A DNA stretch of 64,000 nt from Leptobrachium leishanense (taxonomy: Eukaryota; Chordata; Amphibia; Anura; Megophryidae). Below the pieces are notes generated by a model, which did not search any database, had not been told where the DNA came from, and worked only from the letters and a program-made list of their open reading frames with translations. This document shows, in pieces, positions 1-11,345 of the stretch. The stretch is taken from the NCBI GenBank assembly GCA_009667805.1, contig CM019063.1:348320862-348384861 (forward strand), in the 5' to 3' direction. The position numbers were made by a program, and so were the translations under genes. Position 1 is the first letter of the stretch; each line of letters opens with the position of its first letter.

Positions 1-93
1 AGGAGTTTGCTCCTCGTGTCTTTGTTATGTACCTAATCGCTGCAGCTGCTTTTCTATTCTACATTTCTAAAGTACCTGAAAGATATTTTCCAG
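1..93 (+). CDS. PAQR3: PAQR3 penultimate coding exon (partial, 5' end off-window)
   Basis: PAQR3 (also called RKTG) is a seven-transmembrane Golgi protein of the progestin and adipoQ receptor family, reported to tether Raf kinase at the Golgi. The exon reads in frame from position 3 through EFAPRVFVMYLIAAAAFLF and on to YISKVPERYFPG, which matches the mammalian protein as I recall it, including a hydrophobic membrane segment. Bases 1-2 belong to a split or preceding codon, so the exon or gene continues upstream of the window. The exon ends CCAG followed by the donor GTAATT at 94, leaving one base of a glycine codon (phase 1). The next coding exon at 6111 starts with two bases, so the frame is kept. 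Identification rests on remembered homology; the reading frame and splice signal are seen directly. Confidence 0.93.
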
Positions 94-564
94 GTAATTG
101 TTCACAAACGTCACCTTTTTTAGTAATTTTGGGTTTTACTATATATTTTTTTCTTTCCTTTCAACACAAAATGACTCCACAGTTGCCAATGTTATGTGAT
201 GTACAGTGACTCCTGTGGCTAAGCTAAGAGAGTGGGGTGCAGAGGGGTTAATTATGTATACTTTTACAAGAAGCAGATGCTGGGACTGAGTTGAGCACTG
301 GTGTCTGATGCCTTTTTATGCAAATGCATTGAGAAGCAATACACTGTACAGTGCTTAGTGGAATTCCGTACATCATAAGCTGACAGCCTTCTGGACCGAG
401 AGAAACCTTTTGGTTTGAAGGCCGTCACAGCCCACGGGGGAATGGGGTTCACACTCAGCTCATTTAAACGTTTAGACTATTAGATTAAAGTGTGAGGGAA
501 AGCTAATCTGCATGATTAGTTACATTTGTAGCCTTAATATCACTAAATGCATTCACTGCAATTA

Positions 565-835
565 GGCTGCGTTCACACCACAGCGTAGCGCTGCGTCGCG
601 CAATGCGTGCGTTTTTTACGCGCGTTCGCGGCTATGATATGGCCGCGAACGCGCGGCTATATGCAGAAAAGAAGCTCCCGGACTTCTTTTTGCGTCGGCC
701 GTTTCTCAGCGCGTTCCTGCGCACTGAGAAACGGCCAGGTGGGATATACCCACATAGGCAATCACTGATTTCACTGTTTGAGCGTTTTACAGCGCGCAGG
801 AGCGCGCTGTAAAACGCTTAGGTGTGAACCCAGCC
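565..835. mobile_element. Short inverted-repeat MITE, Harbinger-like (TTA target duplication)
   Basis: The ends are GGCTGCGTTCACACC on the left and GGTGTGAACCCAGCC on the right, which are inverted repeats with one mismatch. TTA flanks both sides (562-564 and 836-838), a 3-bp duplication typical of PIF/Harbinger elements. The interior is GC-rich with nested hairpins built from GCGTTTTACAGCGCG-type segments. A related copy lies at 34195-34502. There is no coding capacity. Confidence 0.75.
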
Positions 836-1379
836 TTACAGTTACAATAGTACTACTGGAATCTTGCAGTTAATAATGCACTCAATGAGCCCTGAAGATG
901 GAATATCTTCTTTACCCTCTATTACTATTTACCCTCTATTAACTGCTTACCTACATTGGCCAGCTGTAGGGTTAATGAGAGTGGGTTATTATTAGGGGCC
1001 CAGCAGACATGGGTATAGAAGACGTTAGTTTCACCCTCTCATTACTGGCTACTTGCTTGAAACTTAATTAAATTTTCCTTAAATACTGAAATAAAGTTGG
1101 AAAAACTCATATATAGGTTGAAAATAATTTTACTATATTGACAGGGCTTACTTGGGCTGTAAAGTACTAAATCCACCTGATTCATCTTTTCCTCACTCGG
1201 TTATTGCTATTGATTCTCGACCCATAGACTCCCCAGTAGTGAGTATGACGCCAACCATTTCAAAACTGAGATAGCTTCTTGAAGTACGCCGTATAAGTAA
1301 AGTCAATGGTCTTTACATTGACCTAAACACTCAATTGCGTGTCAGGAAATAAAGAGCCCACGTTACAAATGTCCATTAA

Positions 1380-1620
1380 TTGGGCATCAACCCACCATAG
1401 CTTTTAATAATCACACCTAGCCCAATTAAAGAGGGCCTAATACGGGAACGTTACATTTGTGAAACATATCTTTTTTTAATAGTCTTTAAAAGCCATTTCA
1501 TAACACTATTGAGAAAAAAAGTAGTCCAAAAGAGTACTCTAAAAATTCCACACAAATATATAATAAAAATTCTCCTCTACCCTATATATTCTGTTGGTAT
1601 TTATTATGCAAATGGATTAT
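1380..1620. repeat. Left member of an inverted repeat pair
   Basis: The segment from about 1380 to 1620 resembles the reverse complement of 5850-6070. Shared stretches include CCCTATATATTCTG, AGAGTACTC against GGAGTACTCC, and AGCCCAATTAAAGAG against AGCCCATTAAAGAG. The copies have diverged and contain small indels. They could be the two ends of an old DNA element or two separate insertions in opposite orientation. Confidence 0.55.
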
Positions 1621-1879
1621 TACTTGGCCTTCTGTTTTCTTAGCCACTGTTACTTTCTCCATACAGCAATCATATCTTTCCACGCTGCTGTCCCATCCAC
1701 CCTCACACCCAGATGCGGTCCTAAATTTCAGGTCTCTTTTACGCTTCTTCAAAGTGCAAGCTTCTGGTCCTTCCCATGCAATCCCTACTATATTCTGTCA
1801 ACCAGCTCCACGGTTGCTCACATTTGTTTCACATTCCCCTATCCCTTAGCTTGTAAGCTCACAGGATATCTGGCTCCGC

Positions 1880-2030
1880 ACTTGTTTAAAGTGCTGTATT
1901 AGAAGGACGGATATCCTATGGGTAAGGTCGTCTCTTCCTCATGTATCATTAAATCTCATGTTTCTACTCCCCCATTGTAAAGCGCTTCAGAACCTGTTGG
2001 TGCTATATAAATGACTGTAACTGTAACCTG
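1880..2030 (+). repeat. L2-like LINE/SINE 3' tail
   Basis: The segment ends with TGTAAAGCGCTTCAGAACC, then GTTGGTGCTATATAAATGAC and TGTAAC repeats. This is the same style of tail (GCGCT...GGCGCTTTATAAATAA) seen on the L2 copies at 42676 and 46220. No reading frame of note remains. Confidence 0.5.
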
Positions 2031-2149
2031 TCTACTGACGGGGGTGCCCCTGGAGCAAATGCGTGATCATCTCCCCTATAGCCTGGAAATATTTAATGAG
2101 TACCACCATACCGATTGTTCTCGCTAGTCAATTTGAAGCTACCATCACG

Positions 2150-2350
2150 AAATATGGCGGCTCATAAACCTTTACATATGATAATCTTGGAATAAGGCAT
2201 TGCGAGGATTGGCTTAAAACGATCACGTGTTCTAGGGAAGACTGAAGGATAGCCGTCCTTGGCAAAGTATGAGGGAGGCATGGCCGGAAAGGACTTGCCG
2301 GAACTCCTTGAGCAGAATCAATATATGGACCACAATCTCCTGATGGCACA
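2150..2350. repeat. Unclassified interspersed repeat (copy 1)
   Basis: GATTGGCTTAAAACGATCA and GTATGAGGGAGGCA are shared in the same order with 10405-10530. The copies are diverged. No ends or coding capacity are visible. Confidence 0.5.
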
Positions 2351-3439
2351 TATTCTTATTTTTATATCGGATCAGATGCAAGAGAATGAATTGGATTCAG
2401 GTGATGGTCGCTTCTTTTGGAGCTAGTCAAAGCCTACTTTTATGCCATGGCAAGGTAAATGATTTAACTACTGTCTGCAGATGTGACGAATTGCAGTGAT
2501 GGGAGATGATAGACATGTGATGAGAAGACGTCTAATCATTGGTATGAGATTTAGGCACAATAGGTATTTAAATTGGGAAAGCAAAGAACTTTTTTGGGAC
2601 CCCAGTTGTGCTGAATAGTAAAATGTGTGGCAGAGAGGGCCATAATGTTATATAAAAACCTTGCTACAGTTTAGCTACTTGGCTAATGAAGGGCCCTATC
2701 TCGTCTCTACAGCTAAAACGGGGACACGAAGGGGAAAAATTAGTGATCGCTAATCTCCCCGTAGCGTCCCAGTTTTATCTGTAAATTATGAGGCAGGCGC
2801 TGAGTCCTGCAGCCTGCCCCGTAGCAGCCGCTAGGATCCTGCACATCCCCCTCCATTGAGTCCATAGGACTCCATGGTGACTTCTGCTGCTGGGTCCCAT
2901 GACTGGTAGGATATCGCCTCTTGCGAGATCCTGCAGGTTGGCGGAGGGAGACTGGGGACTCTCTCCCCCCCTCTCCCCCCAGTCTCACTCAGCTCTGTGC
3001 GGCCAGAAGCTGCGGATCAGGCCGCTGTTCTCGCCACAGAATGAGAGAGTATTTGGGTTTTTTTTGGAGGGGTTTACAGCTGCAGCTGAGTCTGCAGAAG
3101 TGAGATCCGTTAACACCAGCTCTTAATTTAAGCTGTAGCAAACTTTTTTTGATTAGCGTTGGAACTTTGTGATCCTAACGCTAATTAACTGTTTGCACTC
3201 CTGTTAAGCACAGGGAGCGCAAAATACAGTAACCTTGCGCTAAAAAGCACTAATACTGATTTGCAAACGTATTTCTTTAACTCATTAGCATTCCACCTGT
3301 ATCCCCTCCGGATTGCTAACGCTCACAAATTGATAACGCCCGAACTATCCAGACGCAACTACAGCAAATGCAAAAAATTTAACTTTCCTGGTATCGGATG
3401 CTCAGATTGTGGTTGAATAGAGTTTGATACAATATTTAG

Positions 3440-3535
3440 AATAAAGTGAGAAAAGAGATGTTTGTGAGGATCCTGAGAATGAGCAACAGCACTAGTGGCC
3501 TGCTCTACGGTGGGTGCCCGCTCAGGTCTCACAAG
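3440..3535. repeat. Repeat shared with 57125-57260 (copy 1)
   Basis: AGATGTTTGTGAGGATCCTG and then GCAACAGCACTAGTGGCCTG occur here in the PAQR3 intron. The same text, with few changes, lies next to a BMP2K exon. Confidence 0.55.
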
Positions 3536-3979
3536 GTTTTTAGCTTGTTTGTATCATGACAGGCATGAATGCTCCATATGCAAATCAGCCTGCTCTCACC
3601 CTAAAAGGGTGGCCAGTTCTGATTGCCAAGGACGTCATTCCTGCACAAGAGGTGCAGCAACCCCCCGACGATCGCCTTATTTAGAAATACTAATGTATAT
3701 AGAATATGTACGCTGAGGATTAGGTTGTATTGGCGTTCTTATTAGTGCTTGGGTTAGATGCTATTCATGTCCAATATAGGGGTTTCTTAGTACACACTGG
3801 ACACTTGTTAGCACCATCATGATGAATGTGTAATGGATATCCATATGAGTTTAGAAAGGATGTGATAGCTGCTTAAAAGAGCAAGAATTTGATGATACAT
3901 TGTATCCCAGAATGCAAAATACTTGTTTTTTGCCATCTGCTCAGTATTTTGGGGAAATTGTATATTGGCTAAGAGAGGC

Positions 3980-5850
3980 CTATATATATTATTATTATTT
4001 ACATAGGCTGAAAAAAGACATGTGTCTATGTAACTATCTGGTTCAGCCTCTCACGCAACACCTACTGCTTTTGCTCCAAAAGAAGGGAAAAACGCCAGTC
4101 TGCAATGCTCGCCAATATGCAACAAACTGGGGAAAAATTCCTTCTTGACCCCAGAATGGCTTCAGATTTGTCCTTGGATCAAGAAGCTTAAATCACATAT
4201 TAAATATTATAACCCTTAATATTCTGTGTCTGCAGGAAGTCATCCAGTAATTTTTTAAAAGTCTGTACAGTCTCTGACCCAACCACCTCAACAGGCAGAG
4301 AATTCCACAGCTTTATTGTTCTCACCGTAAAATAACCCTTCCTATGCTTTAGGCTGAATTTCCTTTCGTCCAGTCTAAATGGGTGACCTCGTGTCCTGTG
4401 TATAGTCCTGTTAATGAATAGGTTTCCAGACAATGGTTTATAATGGCCCCATATATATTTATATAAGGTTATCAGATCCTGTCTAAGGTGCCATTTCTCT
4501 AAACAGGTTTAAGTTTGTTAGTCTTTCCTCATAACTTAAACCTTCAATTCCCCTTATTAATTTAGTCGCCCATCTCTGCACTTTTTCTAGCGCTATAACA
4601 TCCTTTAAGACAGGTGCCCAAAATTGCACGGCATATTCAAGGTGCGGTCTTACCATTGATTTATACAGAGGCAAAATTATGTTTTCATCCTGAGCGTGAA
4701 TTCCTCTTTTAATGCATGCCAATACCTTGCTGGCCTTGGCGGCTGCTGTTTGACATTGCACATTGTTACTTAGTTTGAAGTCTATGATTATTCCCAAATC
4801 CTTCTCCTGCTTGGATTTCCCTAACTCCGTACCATTTAGGGTATAAATTACTTGTGTGTTCTTCACTCTAAAGTGCATAACTTTGCATTTATCTACATTA
4901 AATTTCATCTGCCATTTAAGTGCCCAGTCCCCCAATCTATCTAAATCCCTTTGCAGCGAAGTAACATCCTGCTCACATTGTATTACTTTTCCTAGTTTTG
5001 TGTCATCTGCAAACACTGATGCAGGCTTTCAATGCCTATCTCAAGGTCATTTATAAATAAATTGAATAGAATTGGTCCTATAACAGACCCCTGAGGGACA
5101 CCACTTACCACTGATGTCCATCTTGAAAATGTACCATTTATGACCACTCTCTGTACCCTATCTTTTAGCCAGTTTCCTATCCAAGAACAAGTATTTTCAT
5201 CTAGACCAATTTTTCTTAATTTAAATGGTAACCTTTAGTGTGGAACGGTGTCGAACGCTTTGGCAAAATCCAAGTAAATCACATCCACTGCGACCCCCCC
5301 CCCCCCCCGATTTATACTTCTACTTACTTCCTCATAGAACATAATTAGGTTAGTCTGACATGTTCTGTGCTTCATAAAACCATGCTGATTTTTGCCAGTT
5401 ACATTATACCTCCCATTAAATTCCTGAATATTATCCCTTAGTAACCCCTCAAATACTTTCCCAGCTACAGATGTTAAGCTCACAGGTCTATAATTCCCAG
5501 GCACAAATTTTAAACCTTTCTTAAATATAGGGACCACGTCAGCTTTACTCCAATCCTCTGGTACGAATCCTGAAAGAAAAGAATCTTGAAAGATTAAGAA
5601 CAGAGTTATACATATTTCAACACATAGCACCCTCAGTACTCGCGGGTGAATTACATCCGGCCCTGGGGCTTTATTCACATTCACTTTAATTGCTGCAAAA
5701 ACCTTGTCCTGAGTCAACCAGTCACTTTGTATTAGTAAGTTGTTATTGATGAATTGCATGTCTCCTGTTATAGGTTTCTCTTTGATAAATACTGAAGAAA
5801 AATAATCATTCAAAATTTCTGCCTTATCCTGATCTTCAGTTAACAATACC
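3980..5850 (-). mobile_element. CR1-type LINE, 5'-truncated, decayed
   Basis: The minus strand reads through a non-LTR reverse transcriptase in several broken frames. From 5846 downward come NKAPGPDVIHPRVL, then GNYRPVSLTSVAGKVFE, HGFMKHRTCQTNL and YLDFAKAFDTVPH. These are followed by [10 protein letters not shown] and then FADDTKL at 5016. The C-terminal region (WNSLPVEVV at about 4280) and a CR1-like 3' tail (AAGGAATTTTTCCCC, then GAACCAGATAGTTACATAG) end near 3980. Stops and frameshifts around 5060-5235 and 4440-4480 show it is dead. The 5' endonuclease region is missing. Confidence 0.85.
4483..5846 (-). pseudogene. CR1-type reverse transcriptase relic
   Basis: Two main open pieces remain: 5846-5235 (203 residues, fingers and palm with LDFAKAFDTVPH) and 5016-4483 (177 residues, starting at the catalytic FADD motif). 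The short piece between them, holding [17 protein letters not shown], is in another frame. The downstream piece at 4433-4200 is the C-terminal RT-associated tail. A C-run near 5288 may mark one frameshift. No intact LINE protein is possible. Confidence 0.8.
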
Positions 5851-6070
5851 CAAACAATTATCTATATGCAGAATATATAGGGTAAAGGGGAATTTTTGTT
5901 TGGAATTTTCGGAGTACTCCGATGATTCCATTTTTTACCCCTCTTTTAATATGGTTATGAAATTGCTATTAAAGACCATATTAAGTTATGTTTTATAAAT
6001 GTTAAATCCATATACTAGGCTCTTTAATGGGCTGAGTGTGCTTTATATTCCAAAATACATATTTTATATA
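5850..6070. repeat. Right member of an inverted repeat pair
   Basis: This is the divergent inverted partner of 1380-1620. It lies directly against the 5'-truncated end of the CR1-type LINE at 5850 and ends about 40 bases before the PAQR3 last exon. Confidence 0.55.
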
Positions 6071-6110
6071 TAAAGTATGTTTTTAATGGTTCTTTTTTTT
6101 CTTTGTATAG

Positions 6111-6253
6111 GTCAGCTGAACTACCTAGGTTCAAGTCATCAGCTGTGGCACATCCTTGCAGTGGTCATGCTTTACTGGTGGCACCAGTCCACAGTGCACA
6201 TCATGCAGTATAGACACAGTCAGCCTTGCCCTGTATATGCAGAAAATGTGTGA
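6111..6253 (+). CDS. PAQR3: PAQR3 last coding exon
   Basis: A T-rich tract and TATAG acceptor precede 6111. The first two bases complete the glycine codon split at 93. The exon then encodes QLNYLGSSHQLWHILAVVML, followed by YWWHQSTVHIMQYRHSQPCP and VYAENV, with TGA at 6251-6253. The SHQLWH motif carries the two histidines that coordinate zinc in adiponectin-receptor structures and are conserved across the family. It sits at the start of the last membrane helix. The final residues (VYAENV) differ from the mammalian end, while the rest is nearly identical to what I recall. An AATAAA lies at 6268-6273, only 15 bases after the stop, and an AG|GTGAGT donor-like site lies at 6259, so the 3' UTR may be spliced or extend further. 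The 6.0-kb intron between this and the preceding exon is full of repeats. Confidence 0.95.
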
Positions 6254-6537
6254 AAAGAGGTGAGTGAAATAAAACTGTGACATTCAGTTCAATAATGAAG
6301 TCTGTCCTCTGGAAACCAAAGAGTTGGCTTGTACCTGCATATATAAGATAGTTGTACATATGTAAGAAACAAACGTTATGTGTATCCTTTTAAAGGTAAA
6401 TAAGGGAATAATGTTTTTTGTTTTTCTTAAACCGACTTATGTAGTCTTAAAATGGTCCTTGCAGTAACTTCTGGCAGGGCTTCTTTTTTTCTCTCGCCCA
6501 GAAAGCTTTAAAAAGCAATAGAATCGTGTTGAGTGTA

Positions 6538-7440
6538 GGGCTGCAACTAACGATTATTTAAATAATCGATTAGTTGACCGATTAATCGGATAATTTCATC
6601 CATTGATTTAAATTTAGTGAATATATAGAGGTTATAGGTTTGTGCCCCCCTCCCTTCACAGTAGTTGGCATTTTACTGTGTATGAGTGTATCAGAGGTCC
6701 ACAGCAATAAAACTCACAATAATGTGCAGTGTGTACGAGTGAGTTTTATTGCTGTGGCGCTCTGATACGCTCATGCACAGCGCACATTACTGTGTGTTTT
6801 ATTGCTGTGGAGCTCTGTGATACACTCATACGCAGTAAAATGCCATCATAGAGCTCCAGAGCAATAAAACGCATACACACTGCACATTATTGTGAGTTTT
6901 ATTGCTGTGGAACTCTGATACAATAATGTGCAGTGTGTACGAGTGTATCAGAGTTCCACAGCAATAAAACTCACAATAATGTGCAGTGTGTATGCGTTTT
7001 ATTGCTCTGGAGCTCTATGATGGCATTTTACTGCGTATGAGTGTATCACAGAGCTCCACAGCAATAAAACACAGTAATGTGCGCTGTGCATGAGCGTATC
7101 ACAGAGCGCCACAGCAATACACACTGCACATTATTGTGAGTTTTATGAGTGAGCTTTATTGCTGTGGAGCTCTGTGATACGCTCATACACACTGCACATT
7201 ATTGTATCACAGAACTCCACAGCAATAAAGCTCACACTCATACACACTGCACATTATTGTGAGTTTTATTGTTGCGGAGCTCTGTGATACGCTCATACAC
7301 ACTGCACATTATTGTATCAGCTCTCCACAGCAATAAAACTCACAGCAATGTGCACTGTATGAGCGTATCACAGCGCTCCACAGCAATAAAACTCAGTAAT
7401 GTGCGGTGTGTATGAGCGAATCACAGAATCCACAGCAAAA
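6538..7440. repeat. hAT-like end followed by an array of alternating inverted repeats
   Basis: The segment starts with AGGGCTGCAACTAACGATTA, a typical hAT-type terminal sequence. It continues into about 780 bases made of many copies of a roughly 60-base unit in both orientations. Unit parts are GAGTTTTATTGCTGTGG, AGCTCTGTGATAC, GCTCATACACACTGCACATT and their complements. The alternating orientation makes long palindromes. No matching right-hand hAT end was found near 7440. A distant partial copy of the unit lies at 22740-22800. Confidence 0.6.
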
Positions 7441-8359
7441 GCGCAAAGTAATTATACATTAAATTACAATTTTTAATATTTAAAAGGATTTCATTAAAAC
7501 ATCTAAAAATGTTACTGTGTATTAAAAATCAAAATGAATCTTATGTGCAGTATCCCAGCCTGAGCCTTTGCTAGTCCACTCCATTAACCCCTTGCAAAGC
7601 CAGAACTTAATTATTGGGTTAATAGACTGTAGGGCAGAGTTTTGGGTTTGCATAGCAGAGGTTAATGGAGCAGATGGGGGCTGTAGGGCACAGTTTTGGG
7701 CTGCCATAGAGCTTAATGGAGCAGATGGGGGTTTTGGGCTGGCATAGCAGGAGTTAATGGAGACTTTAAGGCAGAGTTTAGTGCTGGCATGGCAAGGTGT
7801 TAAGGGGGCAGATAAAGGCTGTATAACAGTTTTGGGATAGCACAGCAAGCTTTAATTGAGATTAGGTTTGGGTTGGCACTGCAGGGGGTTGATGGAGGCT
7901 GGTTTTTCCCCCTTCTGTTTGTGCTTTTAAGTGCCAGAACATACCTAAAACCCAGCGTAATCACTCCTTAATCTAGTCTGCAAACAGTGCGGGAGGGGAG
8001 TGGGGGCGGGTTTGTATCTCCTGCAGCTTCAGCTGAGATGGAAACTTCAGATAGGCAGCTCCTGGGATGCTCGGATCTTGCAATCACACAGCTTCTGTAC
8101 AGCTCAGCCCCACAATTATTAACTTTAATTCCTTCGGTACCAAGTGATTTTTCCATAGAACTGCACTGTAAATATCCAAGCCACTGCTACTTGGTAAATA
8201 TACTAAGGTGTCCCTCTATAAATATTCACTGTAGGAAGACCTTTTTGACAGAGGGCTCCCTCTGCTAGCCAAAAAGTACTATTCTTTTCACATTATAGCA
8301 TGGCCCTCATGTTTTCGTGTAGGAAACACAGATCTCAAAGCTTTTCAAATTATTATAAT

Positions 8360-10105
8360 AAGGGATGCACCGATACCGGCATTTGTACGAGTACTTGGTA
8401 CTCATGCAAATGTTTTTATTTATAAAGTATTTTACCAGGAAGGATACATTGAGATTTCTCTCATTTTCAAGTATGTCCTGGGTTCAAGAACATTACATTT
8501 CTGTAGCTACTGTAACAATTCAAAGTAATAAAATGCAAGATCTTAAAAATGACACAAATATACAGATTAACAGAAAATAAATATGTAGGAAATATAGTCA
8601 CAATACAATGCATTGCCCTTAACCTCTGGAGAGCAGCAGCACACATTTACCACACACAATAGAACCGGCGCCAATTCTAGCGTATTCCCCATTTGTTTTA
8701 ATATTCACTATGTTACATGTTTACAGGTGCATTCTGTATTGAGGTATGTTAATAGGGAGCTCTTAAGAGACTTTAGACTGGGGGAAGTGACTTTGATGGT
8801 GTCTGGGAGGTAATTCCATAATTGCGGTGCTCTGTAGAAAAATGAAGATAGAGCCACTTTCTTTTTGTATTGTGGTATTGCAAGTAAGGTGCTAGTCCTG
8901 GATCGGAGGTTATAGGACGAGGGAACTGCTGGGGGAAGCAGCCTATTCTGGTAGGGTGGTAGCTTCGATGGCCAGTTTAGTTCTTTTAACATGTCACAAT
9001 GGTGTGTCATGTAGTTTACATTGTAGCACAAAGTGGCAGAATGAGTTATGTAGTGTAGAGTTAATGTAGTGAGTTTCTGGAGGTGCGTTTGTTGGGCGGC
9101 TGCATACACTACATCTCTGTATTCAGTAGCCGGCATAAGCATTTGTTGTACAATCTGCTTTCTTACCGCTGGTTTTGTTTCTGTACAGGACACCTAGTTT
9201 GGGGTAAAGTTTAGATGAGTTTTTTATGTGGGGGCCAAAGGATAGATTTGGGTCTAACCACATACCTAGATCTGAGAGAAGTGACTGTGGTCAGCGTGCC
9301 ATTTGATCTTGTCCTGACACATAGATGGGGAGTTTGCAATTTGTGTAGTTTAAGTGCAGTTTCAAATAGCATCATTAGTTTTTGTCAGTATTTAAAAAAA
9401 GTTTATTTGCAATCCACATTTCTACCCCTGTGAATTGTTCTTGGAGCTCTGCCTCCAGCTACGGAAGAATTGGTTTGCTGGTATAGATTACGCTGTCGTC
9501 TGCGTACACGTGTACAGTTGAGGTTTTGCAGACGTTGGGCAGATTGTTTATGAATATCGTGAATAGCAGGGGGCAGAGTATTGAGCCTTGGGGTACACCA
9601 CATGTGACTGGGAGGGAAGAGTTGTCATGCTCTGATACCTGGAAGCCAGTGGGCTGGCTTGCCAGTATCCGAGGTGCTGCTGGCAGAACGCTTTAAGCTG
9701 CATTCCTCCAGTATTCCCCAACAGCTGGCTGCGTGCTGCGTTTTTCACCGAGCGCCAGCTGGCCGCGTGTTTCACTGCCTGACCACCAGGCTGTGTGGGG
9801 TCACAAGATCTCGCGAGAGCACGTCCCGGCCTTCAAAAGCCGGCGGCCGCTAAGAGGGACACACAAGGTGTAGGTGATCCTGAGGTCTGTGCCTGGGTAT
9901 AGACGATTCTGGTGTCTGATGTCTGGGTATACAGGTTTATGAGGTATGTGTGTTTTCAGGGTATGAGGCTGTGCCGTGTGTAAATGGAGTGTCTGGCCAT
10001 ACATTTTCAATATTAACATAAATTGGACAGGCTTTCAGCAAAATCCCAAATTATTTATTGGAGTCACATTAAAGTATCAGTACTTGTACTATAGGTACAT
10101 CCCTA
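8360..10105. mobile_element. hAT-like element with a LINE nested inside
   Basis: The left end AAGGGATGCACCGATACC and right end GGTACATCCCTA are related to the ends of the 24625-25422 element (TAGGGATGCACCG). The flanks ATTATAAT (8352-8359) and ATTTTAAT (10106-10113) match at 7 of 8 bases, consistent with an 8-bp hAT duplication. Most of the interior (about 8405-9650) is a LINE fragment on the minus strand. The GC-rich stretch 9660-9860 belongs to the host element. Confidence 0.65.
8405..9650 (-). mobile_element. LINE 3' fragment (non-LTR reverse transcriptase relic)
   Basis: The minus strand from about 9640 reads CGVPQGSILCPLLFTIFINN and then VHVYADDSVIYTSKP, the B and C motifs of a non-LTR reverse transcriptase. 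Near 8800 it reads YRAPQLWNYLPDTIK, the C-terminal tail. The longest open part is 9193-8708 (161 residues), with frameshifts between pieces. The tail includes AATCTCAATGTATCC, then CTTCCTGGTAAAATAC, which recurs at 54896-54935. It was inserted into the hAT-like element. Confidence 0.75.
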
Positions 10106-10404
10106 ATTTTAATTAAGTCAGCTGTCATGTCTGATGTGTTGAGGTTTTATTGGAATATTCTAGAGCCCACTTGCTATAAATAAAATTCCTTTGCAATGTT
10201 CCAGAATCCGTTGTTTATACCTCAATCTCGGGGCACCTGCGGGTACTTTTGAAGAACAAGCATACGCGATAATAGTGAAGGGTTTAATGATAGTTTCAGC
10301 GTCTTGGGCTAAGTTGAATGCATTTATACTTCTTTTTAAATGCAGCATCCAACTTGAAAAAGATTATTTTTTTCTCTCCGATCAGGATTTCTTATGCACA
10401 TGCA

Positions 10405-10560
10405 ATAATGATTGGCTTAAAACGATCATGAGCTCTACTGGAGACTGAATGAGCGGGTGTCCGTAGCAACGTATGAGGGAGGCACGGCTGGATAGGACTC
10501 ACCGCAAAATCAATACCCACCCCCCCCCCCCCCCCATGTTAGAGTATTGGTCCCCAGTGA
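10405..10560. repeat. Unclassified interspersed repeat (copy 2)
   Basis: This is a same-orientation relative of 2150-2350, sharing GATTGGCTTAAAACGATCA and TATGAGGGAGGCA. A C-run follows at about 10520-10536. Confidence 0.5.
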
Positions 10561-10755
10561 CGTCAGTATCAAAATGGTGTGGAAAAGACCAATAAGAAGC
10601 TCATGAACTGGGTTGAGTTTGTGGTAAGGAGTAAACTAATAACCACATGCTCCTTCCATTTATATAAAAGACTGTGTTCATTTCCTACTAGGTTTATTCA
10701 AAAAGATTTCAGTACTGGTTAATATTTTAATTTCTGTAAATGTTCTGCTTTTCAG

Positions 10756-10962
10756 TTTCACATTCTCTCCTCCATGAAGAAGTCGTTCAAATTCTCATTG
10801 AAAACTTCAGAATCTGTGCCCATGGACATTTTTTGGAGACTGAGACAGAAACCCAAGAAGACGTCTATGGAAGGAGGTTTCCTGTTGAGAAACATTTTTA
10901 AGGAAGTAGAGACAAATATCCTTTGTTCAGATGGAGATATGACATTGATGCCAGCTCCATGA
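10756..10962 (+). other. Exon-like segment of unknown identity downstream of PAQR3
   Basis: A strong pyrimidine tract and TTTTCAG precede 10756. An open frame gives MKKSFKFSLKTSESVPMDIF from 10774 and stops at 10962. A second frame over the same bases is also open and protein-like (HEEVVQILIENFRICAHGHF). I do not recognise either. It could be a 3' UTR exon of PAQR3, given the donor-like site at 6259, or a chance frame. Confidence 0.25.
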
Positions 10963-11331
10963 ATTCTGATGTAATTTGTGAATTCTTAGTTATTAACTTC
11001 TCCTAGATATTGAAAAAAGCACTGTTTACAGCAGGTGTCTGTATGACACATGAATCATGCATTCGGAGGACCACAGTCCAGATGTGACAAAAATTTTTAC
11101 ACTTAACTTTGATCCTTGCCTGACTAATTATGGTGGAATTCTTCATTATGGCCTTTTATTAAGTTTTTTTTATCTGATAAAATAGGGTTCCAACATTCCA
11201 TTGTCTGTAAAGCTAGAACCGTGACTCCTGTATGTGCCAATACAAGGTTTCCTTTTTGGCATCGCACAGAAACCGCTCGACTGTTGCCATTGAATAGGTT
11301 TTGACAGTCTCTACCACTGTGTTTAGGTTGC

Positions 11332-11345
11332 TAATATTTGTTCTG
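11332..11345. repeat. Left 14-bp target site duplication of the PLE
   Basis: TAATATTTGTTCTG is repeated exactly at 19017-19030. Confidence 0.85.

Larger units (their letters stand above)
94..6110 (+). other. PAQR3 intron between the last two coding exons
   Basis: The intron starts with GTAATT at 94 and ends with TTTGTATAG at 6110. It contains a short MITE (565-835), an L2-like tail (about 1880-2030), a CR1-type LINE fragment on the minus strand (3980-5850), and an inverted repeat pair (1380-1620 with 5850-6070). Bases 2700-3980 hold no gene that I can support. Confidence 0.85.

Noticed and set aside
1594..1902. 102-residue open frame
   Set aside because: It lies in repeat-derived sequence with no family signature, and low-complexity CT-rich codons explain the openness.
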